Positions 1 to 6,176 of a stretch of DNA of 12,751 nucleotides are shown piece after piece. Below the pieces are notes generated by a model. The model did not search any database. It was not told the origin of the DNA and saw only the letters and a list, made by a program, of their open reading frames with translations. The position numbers and the translations under genes were made by a program. This DNA comes from Clostridia bacterium (GTDB taxonomy: Bacteria > Bacillota > Clostridia > Oscillospirales > Acutalibacteraceae): contig CAAEIM010000138.1 in assembly GCA_900755995.1 (NCBI GenBank), positions 1 to 12,751 on the forward strand, in the 5' to 3' direction. Positions within the stretch are counted from its first letter, which is position 1; each line of letters begins with the position of its first letter.

Positions 1-62
1 AACATATTTTTAACATCTTAAAAAATATCACGCTTACCAAAACTTTATCAATCAAAAATTGA

Positions 63-112
63 GGGCTGTCGCAAATCTTATTCATTTGCAACAGCCCCCT
101 TGATGATTTTTT
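63..112. terminator. Hairpin, REP-like or bidirectional terminator
   Basis: A 14-base stem (63-76 with 84-97) has one C-A mismatch and a 7-base loop. On the minus strand the stem is followed within three bases by a run of five T. On the plus strand a run of six T begins nine bases after the stem. It can therefore act as a terminator, best on the minus strand. The arm GGGCTGT-CGCAAAT resembles small intergenic hairpins that I recall as common in Clostridia, so it may belong to a dispersed repeat family. It sits exactly where homology of the following acetyltransferase fragment begins. Confidence 0.6.
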
Positions 113-545
113 ATATCAGGCAATATATCAGCCGGACACAACGAACTTAGCACCGAAATCAATTATCAATAAGCCCGAACTTCAGGTTTACATAAAGGAC
201 TTTGGAAAGCAAAAGGATGATTATTGCTTTTGTGCCGAGGTTGATAACAGAGTTGTCGGAGCAGTTTGGGTACGCAACATTAACGGATATGGCAATGTTG
301 ATAATGATACCGTCGAATTTGCTATCTCGGTTTTTGACGAATATCAAAAAATGGGTATCGGCACTGCGCTGATGAACAAGATGCTTGAACATCTGAAAGA
401 ACTGAATTATCAAAAAGCCTCTCTTGCTGTTCAAAAGGAAAACTACGCTGTCCGAATGTATATTAATGTCGGCTTTGAAATCGCCTGCGAAAACGAGCAG
501 GAATATATTATGGTACATAGGTTAGGTAACGGAAATGACAAATAA
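102..545 (+). pseudogene. GNAT acetyltransferase, 5'-truncated remnant
   Basis: This is the C-terminal bulk of a GNAT-fold N-acetyltransferase. The frame is open from 63 but has no ATG, GTG or TTG until the ATG at 351, well inside the fold. Family-like sequence begins near DDFLYQAIY (102 on) and continues through KPELQVYIKDFGKQ, GAVWVR and the acetyl-CoA-binding motif QKMGIGTALM to NYAVRMYINVGFE. From memory, full-length relatives carry about 15 to 20 more residues before this point (beta 1 and the start of helix 1). Those are missing and a hairpin (63-98) stands in their place. A 64-residue product from 351 would lack the first half of the domain, so function is unlikely. It overlaps the next gene by 11 bases, as in an operon. 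The substrate is unknown. Confidence 0.75.
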
Positions 546-1301
546 AGATATATTTGAAATCGCATTACAACAGTCGGCGTATGACTGCAACTGCGAAACA
601 AAAGATTTTTTAGCTGAACACAACATTGTATCGATATCCAAAGCAAACCCCAAAGCGAGGAAATATATTCCTTTGCCGTTTGAGTGTGACCTCGTTTCAT
701 ACGGCAATAATATAGTTGCTCAAACGAGCGAAAGAACGAAAGCTGTTGTTACAGAATATATTAACAAATACCTTGCGTACCGTTGCTTTGAAACACCGAA
801 TATCTATATTCTGAACGAACTGCTTGCACCGTTCAATTTGAAGGTCTGCTTTATGGCAGAGTATTTTCTGCCTGATGTTACCAAGTTGAAAGAGCTTGAT
901 TGCGGATATGAACTGCGTGTTTTGCAGAAACAGGATTTTGCAGATTTGTATTCGGAGCAGTGGAGCAACGTCTGACATTTGACGATAGAGAAAGAGATGT
1001 TTTGGCGGTTGGTGCATATGATGACGACAAACTGATAGGGTTTGCAGGATGTTCTGCCGATTGCGAAATGATGTATCAAATTGGTGTTGATGTACTTCCC
1101 GAGTACAGACGAAAAGGTGTTGCTTCTGCCCTGACAAGCAAATTATCTCTTGAAATCTTAAAGCTCGGCAAGGTGCCTTTCTATTGCGCCGCTTGGTCTA
1201 ATATCAAATCGGTACGCAATGCAATCAAAAGCGGCTTCTATCCTGCGTGGGTGGAAGTAACTGCCAGAGAAATCGATTTTGTAAACAATATAAATAAGTG
1301 A
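535..1301 (+). pseudogene. GNAT acetyltransferase, frameshifted
   Basis: Two overlapping frames together make one GNAT protein of about 255 residues. The first (535-975) gives the N-terminal region, including YIPLPFECDLVSYGNNIV and LRVLQKQDFADLYSEQWSN, then stops at TGA 973-975. The second frame picks up from 972 and gives DVLAVGAYDDDKLIGFAG and the acetyl-CoA loop VLPEYRRKGVASALTSKL, ending SGFYPAWVEVTARE. Adding one base near 971-972 restores one continuous frame, so the lesion is a one-base deletion or a read error. No slippery heptamer or strong downstream hairpin is visible, so programmed frameshifting is not supported. The second-frame GTG at 960 has no good ribosome site. The start overlaps the preceding remnant by 11 bases, and the VOC gene follows after 20 bases. 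The substrate is unknown. Confidence 0.8.
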
Positions 1302-1321
1302 AACAGTAAGGAGAAAATTTA

Positions 1322-1759
1322 ATGCGATACGGCTCAATTTATTTGGTGGTTAAGGATTTTAATAAATCTCTTGATTTTTATGAAAAGCTCTTGGATATGA
1401 AGGTTAGTGCAATAAACGGAGAACGCTTTGCAGTTTTTAATAACGACGGCTTGAATATTTGCCTTTTTAACGGCTATTATGATGCCGAACATCCCGAACA
1501 AAAGGAAACAAAAGGCGAATTATATCCGATATATGATGATTCAGTAGCTATCGTAAACAGCGAAAACAACAGAAAAGTATTTATCAATTTAGGTGTGCCT
1601 GATTTACAGGAAGAATACGATAGAATTGTTAATTTAGGAATTGCAAACGAATTAACACCTATAAGGTATCTGAATGTATTTTCTCCTTACTGGTATTTTA
1701 CGTTTATGGATCCTGATGGAAACCCTATTGAGATAACAGGAGGATATGGAGAGGATTGA
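1322..1759 (+). CDS. VOC (glyoxalase/bleomycin-resistance fold) protein
   Basis: This 145-residue protein has the paired beta-alpha-beta-beta-beta modules of the vicinal oxygen chelate superfamily. The first is YLVVKDFNKSLDFYEKLLDM near the N-terminus. The second is NLGVPDLQEEYDRIVNLG, running to FMDPDGNPIEITGGY at the end. E137 in NPIEIT is at the usual metal-ligand position. The first ligand, usually His near residue 5, is Ser here, so it may bind a ligand without metal or not be an enzyme. The AAGGAG ribosome site (1308-1313) lies 8 bases before the ATG. It is intact, lies 20 bases after the broken GNAT gene and 4 bases before the methyltransferase, and probably shares a transcript with both. 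The family includes antibiotic-binding proteins and dioxygenases. The specific role cannot be read from sequence. Confidence 0.8.
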   Translation: MRYGSIYLVVKDFNKSLDFYEKLLDMKVSAINGERFAVFNNDGLNICLFNGYYDAEHPEQKETKGELYPIYDDSVAIVNSENNRKVFINLGVPDLQEEYDRIVNLGIANELTPIRYLNVFSPYWYFTFMDPDGNPIEITGGYGED

Positions 1760-1763
1760 TTGA

Positions 1764-2576
1764 ATGGAAAATATAAAAGAAGTTTATGATTTTTACAATA
1801 ACGGTGCTGAAATTGACCGTCTTGAGCGTGGTTTAGGCATAGTAGAGTTTTATCGTTCGAAGGAGATTATTTCAAAGTACATAACCGAGAAAAGTACAAT
1901 TTACGATATAGGCGGAGGTATCGGTAAATACACTGAGTGGCTTGCGAAACAGGGACACGATGTTACGCTGATTGAGCTTGCACCGGCAGCGGTTGATTAC
2001 GCAAAGAAAAATATGAAAACGCACTATACAGCAGAAGTCGGCGACGCAAGAGAAATAAACAAGCCTGACGAGAGTGCAGATGTTGTTTTGCTTATGGGAC
2101 CGCTGTATCACCTGCAAAACGAATCCGACAGAGAAAAAACATTAAGAGAAGCGTACCGTCTACTGAAAAAAGGCGGTCTGCTTATTGCAGCTGGTATATC
2201 AAAATTTAGTTCTGCAACTTGGACGCTGTCTGTTTACGGCAATGGTTGCGACTTTATTGATGACGATATTTATATGAATATGCTCAAACTTGAGCTTACA
2301 ACAGGAAAACACAACCGCCCGAAGGAATATCCTTTTATAATCGCTAATGCTTATTTCCATACCATTGACGGTTTGAGAAATGAAGTAAGAAAAAGCGGAT
2401 TTAGGATTGTTGAAAATCACGCTGTTGAAGGTTGCATATGGATAACACCTAAGCTTGATGAAAAGTGGCAGGATACAGAGAACAGAAAAAGACTGCTCGA
2501 TATTATCCATACAACCGAACACGAAGAAACACTGATAGGATTAAGCCCTCACTTCTTGGTAGTCGGAAGAAAATAA
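1764..2576 (+). CDS. Class I SAM-dependent methyltransferase
   Basis: This 270-residue Rossmann-fold methyltransferase carries SAM motif I as YDIGGGIGKY (residues 47-56). The acidic residue that should hold the SAM ribose is E71, at the end of strand 2 (VTLIEL). Motif IV-like ADVVLLMGPLYHL spans 105-117, followed by LLKKGGLLIAAG. The C-terminal part (about 150-270) has a cap-like insert and ends in a strand typical of the fold (LSPHFLVVGRK). The ATG lies 4 bases after the VOC stop codon, with GAGAGGA just upstream inside that gene, so translation is likely coupled. The methyl acceptor is unknown; the family covers small molecules as well as quinones. It is one of only two intact genes in this five-gene unit. 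Confidence 0.85.
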   Translation: MENIKEVYDFYNNGAEIDRLERGLGIVEFYRSKEIISKYITEKSTIYDIGGGIGKYTEWLAKQGHDVTLIELAPAAVDYAKKNMKTHYTAEVGDAREINKPDESADVVLLMGPLYHLQNESDREKTLREAYRLLKKGGLLIAAGISKFSSATWTLSVYGNGCDFIDDDIYMNMLKLELTTGKHNRPKEYPFIIANAYFHTIDGLRNEVRKSGFRIVENHAVEGCIWITPKLDEKWQDTENRKRLLDIIHTTEHEETLIGLSPHFLVVGRK

Positions 2577-2603
2577 TTATTTAAATAAAAAAGGAAGATT
2601 AGT

Positions 2604-3377
2604 ATGCCTCATTGGAATCCGATTCAATATGAGAGATTTATAAAAGACAGGACACAACCAGCTATTGATTTAGCAAACAGACTTGAAACGCTCAATCCAG
2701 ATAACATACTTGATTTAGGTTGCGGCCCAGGTAACAGCACAAAAGTTTTGAAAGATAAATTTCCAAATTCACATATAATCGGCGCTGATAACTCTGAAGA
2801 TATGTAAAAAAAGGCAATGGAATTATACCCTTATATAGAGTTTATCAAACTTGATGCAAACGGTGATTTGAATGAGATAAGCGATAAGTTTGATATAGTT
2901 TTTTCAAATGCCTGTATACAATGTCTGCCAAATCACCGAGAGCTTTTGCCAAAACTGATGACGCTGTTAAAACCGAACGGAATCCTTGCAATTCAAATAC
3001 CTATGCAACAGGAACACCCAGTTCATATTATCATAAATGAGCTTGCAAAAACTGAAAAATGGAGTAGTAAAATCATTTCAAGGCAGTACAATAACCTCAA
3101 AACAGATGAATACTTTGATGTGCTTTCGGATATTTCAAATAGCTTTGAAATATGGGAAACAACCTATTGCCACCGTATGCCAAGCTACGAGAGTATTATA
3201 GAATGGTACAAAGGTACAGGCTTAAGACCGTACCTCGAACAGCTTTCGGAATCAGAAGCTAATGAGTTTATAGATGATGTATATATAGAATTGCAACAAC
3301 GGTATCAAGTGCAGAAGAATGGTGAGATTCTGTTCCGTTTTCCGAGATTGTTTTTTATGGTAAAGAACAATTGTTGA
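2604..3377 (+). pseudogene. Tam-like trans-aconitate methyltransferase, nonsense-interrupted
   Basis: The frame reads as one 257-codon protein of the trans-aconitate 2-methyltransferase family (E. coli Tam is 252 residues), which methylates trans-aconitate with SAM. It starts MPHWNPIQYERF and has motif I DLGCGPGNST (37-46), then GADNSEDM. A TAA stands at codon 68 (2805-2807), after which the same frame resumes with KKAMELYPYIEFIKLDANGDL, FDIVFSNACIQCLP, MPSYESIIEWYKGTGLRPYL and a C-terminal FRFPRLFFMV. Relatives have a hydrophobic residue where the stop lies, so TTA to TAA would explain it. No frame change is involved. The ribosome site AGGAAG lies 6 bases upstream of the ATG. The 67-residue product would lack most of the SAM fold, so the gene is probably dead unless the base is a sequencing error. 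Confidence 0.8.
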
Positions 3378-3492
3378 TTTTTTGTAAGGAATTGTATTCT
3401 CGTTCATCACAAAACTTTTATAAATTATTATAGCCATCCTTTATACACATTAATGTTGACGAAAATTTTTATGACTAATAAAAAACGATAAA

Positions 3493-4287
3493 ATGCTTGA
3501 ATATTCAAGAGAATTGCTCTCATATGTTCCTGATATACCAGAAAATAGAAAATCAATATTTTTAAATGAACTCATTATAGCATTAACAATACCCTCAAAT
3601 CATAAATCAAGAGGAATATTTAATCCTACTCCGAGTACATTTATAGCTAATTGCATATGGAAAATAATGAAAACATATTCTCAAGATGAAGCTGAACAAA
3701 GAATCATAGAGTTAATCAACTCTTATTCATCGGACGAATTATCAATTGTAGTTGATTTAGTACTTCAAATAGAATATTCTTATGGACGAATAGGTAAAGA
3801 TATTGATTATAACTATAGAATAATTTCGGAAGAACAGCTAAGTAATTTGGAAAGAATAATAATAGATAAACTAATAGAATCTTCTAAAACTCTAAATCTA
3901 TTTGACTTAACATATTTTTATCCTACATACATCTTATGGCGTAATATTGATAAGAATTCATTAGACATTTATGTTGAAAAAGAACTTAGGATACCTTCTA
4001 ATATTCCAAAATATCTTAAAATAACGGCAAATCATTGGAGTTCGGGACAAGGTAATGGATGGAGCTTTCAAAAAGATAATTTTGAAGGCGTTTTAAGCGA
4101 CGAAGATGCCTATAATAGCATTGTATCACTCAAATCTACTCAAGTATTTTCAGAACTAGATGATAATGCAAAGAAATTGGCTATCGCTTATTGTTTGTGG
4201 TATGAAAGAAAAGATGAAAAACTGAATAGAGTTGACGAAGATGAAGTAAATAAATATCTTAGTGAATGGGAATATGAAACACAATGA
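3493..4287 (+). CDS. AT-rich protein resembling the C-terminal part of a KAP-type NTPase
   Basis: This 264-residue, mostly helical protein is acidic and rich in Ile, Asn and Lys, with clearly more AT-rich codons than its neighbours. I see no Walker A, Walker B, signal peptide or membrane segment. The order of features recalls the region after the ATPase core of KAP-family P-loop NTPases, which are often found in defence islands. These features are a SYVPDIPENRKSIFLNELI helix, then a LSNLERIIIDKLIES helix, a YILWRNID segment, and a W-rich strand region (NHWSSGQGNGWSF) before a final helical bundle. That match is from memory and unproved. No Shine-Dalgarno sequence precedes the ATG, and the frame extends upstream only to a TGA at 3472. 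It may therefore be a 5'-deleted remnant rather than a whole gene. It is the last gene before the tRNA-Leu fragment, so it probably belongs to the integrated element. Confidence 0.5.
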   Translation: MLEYSRELLSYVPDIPENRKSIFLNELIIALTIPSNHKSRGIFNPTPSTFIANCIWKIMKTYSQDEAEQRIIELINSYSSDELSIVVDLVLQIEYSYGRIGKDIDYNYRIISEEQLSNLERIIIDKLIESSKTLNLFDLTYFYPTYILWRNIDKNSLDIYVEKELRIPSNIPKYLKITANHWSSGQGNGWSFQKDNFEGVLSDEDAYNSIVSLKSTQVFSELDDNAKKLAIAYCLWYERKDEKLNRVDEDEVNKYLSEWEYETQ

Positions 4288-4402
4288 ATTCCGTTTTTGT
4301 TAATAAAAGTAAGATATTCAACTAACATAAAGTTAGTCAGAAGATTGTAGTCAAAACGTTATTATGATATATTGTATGAATTAAAAGTGGAACTTAAATA
4401 TT

Positions 4403-4423
4403 CTTACACCGAAGTGGTGTAAG
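4403..4423. repeat. 8-bp inverted repeat beside the tRNA fragment
   Basis: CTTACACC and GGTGTAAG form a perfect 8-base stem around the loop GAAGT. It ends two bases before the tRNA-like sequence begins, at the place where the 5' half of the tRNA would lie. No T-run follows, so it is not an ordinary terminator. It could be an arm or core-flanking site for the integrase, or the end of the element. That role is inferred from position only. Confidence 0.5.
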
Positions 4424-4425
4424 CA

Positions 4426-4479
4426 TCAGGTCCATATGAATGCAAATTCATGCAGGTTCAAGTCCTGTTATCCGCACCA
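4426..4479 (+). other. tRNA-Leu(CAG) 3' fragment, probable attachment site
   Basis: This fragment reads as a leucine tRNA from the anticodon loop onward: T33, anticodon CAG (4427-4429), GT, and anticodon 3' stem CCATA. A long variable arm follows with stem TGAAT/ATTCA around GCAA. The T arm is GCAGG-TTCAAGT-CCTGT (4452-4468). The acceptor 3' strand is TATCCGC, then discriminator A and encoded CCA (4477-4479). The matching 5' acceptor GCGGATA, the D arm and the anticodon 5' strand (expected TATGG) are absent upstream, so it cannot be a working tRNA. Phage and ICE integrases of the tyrosine family typically use this same span as their core. With CCA pointing right and the native-looking terminator behind it, the integrated element lies on the left. 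Confidence 0.8.
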
Positions 4480-4480
4480 T

Positions 4481-4524
4481 TAAGTACGCTATTTTTTATA
4501 CAAAGTTAGCGTACTTATTATTTG
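4481..4524 (+). terminator. Terminator behind the tRNA fragment
   Basis: A perfect 10-base stem TAAGTACGCT (4481-4490) pairs with AGCGTACTTA (4508-4517) around a 17-base loop and is followed by TTATTTG. It starts one base after the tRNA CCA end, as expected for the original terminator of the tRNA-Leu gene. It supports the view that sequence to the right is the native chromosome. Confidence 0.7.
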
Positions 4525-4726
4525 TTTAAATTTTATACGTTTGTACTCATAGGGGCATTGTTCACAAATATAACCGATTTAGTTATCAAAATTATTAAAA
4601 AATACGTAAATCTGTAATGTGTTTATTTCCTCAAGTACATTCTAACAAATTTTACATAGCTTTCCTATAAGTCACTTTCGTTTAATTTTGTGCCTTGTAG
4701 CGAAACTGAAGGGAATGGTCATAATT

Positions 4727-5644
4727 ATGAATAAGAAAATCGTATCTACTTTACTTATCCTTGCAATTTCTTTATCGCTCACGGCGTGTGCAAATACACC
4801 GGCAAAAAATGATGCGAGTGATACCGGTTCCAACTCAATTACTTCTGATTTTTCTGAAAGTTCTCAAAATGTTGATTCATTTGACAGCAGTGCGACCACT
4901 GAAGAACGTACAAGTTTTTGGCTTGCCAGCCAAAAGTGGGACGAGGCACAGCGTGACAGTTTTGAAGGTGTGCTTTTCAACAGCAATGCTGTTCTTCCTA
5001 TTGATATAACGGCTATTGACAGCTATGGTGCTCCTTATCTCTACTACGGATATGGAGATTACGATGGCACATTTTCCTGCGATACCATCAGTGAAATTGC
5101 AGAGAGTGACAGAATATTGCAACAAACTGATGACGTAAACAGTAATTTTGCCAAGGTATTTACAGAAATCAACCCCACAGGAGAAATCAACATAGAGTTG
5201 TTTAACTTCTCTGATAAGGACATTACTGTAAAAGAATGTATTGATAATGGTTGGTGGTCAATCAATAACACTAAATCCGGTCTTTGTATTCCTGACGACT
5301 TACAAATGGAACATTATTGGAAGCAAGTGGATAGTGAAAAACCTGACCATACAGATTATTTGAGTGCAGTAATCGAAAAATTCGGAACACCTCATTATGT
5401 TTGGTCACAACGTAGCAGCAAAGATGAATTTTATAATATTTTAAATTCAGAGCAAGGAACATTGTATTATGCTTTAGTATATGAATATCAGGATTATGTT
5501 ATAAAAATAAATCTGCTTGACAAATGCGTAGACAGCGAAATCAGAGCTGAGATTTTATCTTTTTCATATTTTCCAAAAGAAATGTGGCAGCAGTACAAGA
5601 CAGAAGTCGTTGATCCTCACGGAGAGATGTTCACAATAAAATAA
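4727..5644 (+). CDS. Secreted lipoprotein of unknown function
   Basis: This 305-residue protein starts MNKKIVSTLLILAISLSLTAC. It has a short basic n-region, a hydrophobic stretch and the lipobox LTAC with Cys21 as the lipidation site, so it should be anchored on the outer face of the membrane. Residues about 22-55 are a Ser/Thr/Asn/Asp-rich spacer. The rest is a soluble, aromatic-rich domain with YLYYGYGDYDGTF and FGTPHYVWSQRSS, ending in a strand-rich region. I do not recognise a family or catalytic motif. The frame is open from a TTG at 4688, but the ATG at 4727, with GAAGGG about 13 bases upstream, begins the signal peptide and is preferred. It stands alone between the tRNA-linked terminator and its own strong terminator. 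Confidence 0.8.
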   Translation: MNKKIVSTLLILAISLSLTACANTPAKNDASDTGSNSITSDFSESSQNVDSFDSSATTEERTSFWLASQKWDEAQRDSFEGVLFNSNAVLPIDITAIDSYGAPYLYYGYGDYDGTFSCDTISEIAESDRILQQTDDVNSNFAKVFTEINPTGEINIELFNFSDKDITVKECIDNGWWSINNTKSGLCIPDDLQMEHYWKQVDSEKPDHTDYLSAVIEKFGTPHYVWSQRSSKDEFYNILNSEQGTLYYALVYEYQDYVIKINLLDKCVDSEIRAEILSFSYFPKEMWQQYKTEVVDPHGEMFTIK

Positions 5645-5682
5645 CTCTTATATTCACGATTTTATTAATGAATTTTAACCCT

Positions 5683-5719
5683 TGTATTGGACGGTTATAG
5701 CCGTCCAATACATTTTCTC
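5683..5719 (+). terminator. Intrinsic terminator of the lipoprotein gene
   Basis: A perfect 12-base stem (5683-5694 with 5701-5712) surrounds the loop TTATAG and is followed by TTTTCTCT. It starts about 40 bases after the lipoprotein stop codon. Confidence 0.9.
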
Positions 5720-5796
5720 TAAAATCAGCGAAAATCGCTTAGTGGTTGTTTATTACCACTGAATTTTATTTTTGCTTACTCATAATTACAAAATGT

Positions 5797-5841
5797 AAAG
5801 ACTGTACACTTTTTTTAGATGTGCGCAGTCTTTTTGTTTTG
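5797..5841 (+). terminator. Second hairpin terminator
   Basis: AAAGACTG-TA-CAC (5797-5809) pairs with GTG-CG-CAGTCTTT (5821-5833), with a two-base internal mismatch, and is followed by TTTTTGTTTTG starting inside the stem base. The loop itself is T-rich. It backs up the stronger terminator 80 bases upstream and may be the end of a lost gene. Confidence 0.65.
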
Positions 5842-6112
5842 TCTGGAATTTTTTGGTTATGAAGTATTTTTCTTCATTTTGAAGAAGATAAAACCTTTCA
5901 GAGCTTATTTCTCCCTCAATAGACTTAATATCAAAATAAAAGTTCAATAACATTGTACATATGAGTACAGCACGGCATAAGATAATAGAAATCGCTGTCG
6001 CCTTCAGTACCTATTCAAAGATGATTTTCTTTTTACAATCTCTATTATATAAGAGAAACCATTTTGTAATGTGATGAGTATTGCGTTAAATAAAAATAGA
6101 TTTCGTAGAAAC
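5842..6112. other. Gene-free spacer before glyQS
   Basis: About 270 bases lie between the second lipoprotein-side terminator and the glyQS terminator. The only frame worth noting is a 55-codon minus-strand ORF (5786-5953) with no ribosome site, which also runs through the hairpin at 5797-5833. I see no RNA gene, repeat or coding remnant that I can support. Confidence 0.5.
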
Positions 6113-6160
6113 AAAAATGCAGTATCGCCCTTGTAATGAAGAGCAATACTGCATTTATTT
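6113..6160 (-). terminator. Terminator of glyQS
   Basis: AAATGCAGTAT (6115-6125) and ATACTGCATTT (6146-6156) form an 11-base perfect stem, extended inside after one mismatch. On the minus strand it is followed by TTGTTTC, and on the plus strand by a T-rich tail. It lies about 20 bases past the glyQS stop codon and could serve both strands. Confidence 0.8.
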
Positions 6161-6176
6161 TTAAGAAAATCAAAAA

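Larger units (their letters stand above)
4288..4687. other. Intergenic region holding the island boundary
   Basis: This is a 400-base stretch without a protein gene. It contains a 6-base inverted repeat (4321-4326 with 4332-4337), an 8-base hairpin (4403-4423), the tRNA-Leu 3' fragment (4426-4479) and its terminator (4481-4517). From 4520 to 4687 I see only AT-rich sequence. TATAAG at 4666-4671 is a possible -10 element for the lipoprotein, but no convincing -35 lies at the right distance. Confidence 0.6.

Noticed and set aside
960..980. Programmed -1 frameshift in the GNAT gene
   Set aside because: There is no X-XXY-YYZ slippery site or strong downstream structure at the junction.
697..1137. 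146-codon minus-strand frame opposite the second GNAT gene
   Set aside because: The plus strand carries clear GNAT motifs in both halves. The reverse frame has no recognisable domain or ribosome site.
4400..4479. Complete tRNA gene
   Set aside because: The acceptor 5' strand, D arm and anticodon 5' strand are absent. What precedes the loop is an unrelated hairpin.
5786..5953. 55-codon minus-strand ORF in the spacer before glyQS
   Set aside because: No ribosome site, no recognisable family, and it runs through the terminator hairpin at 5797-5833.
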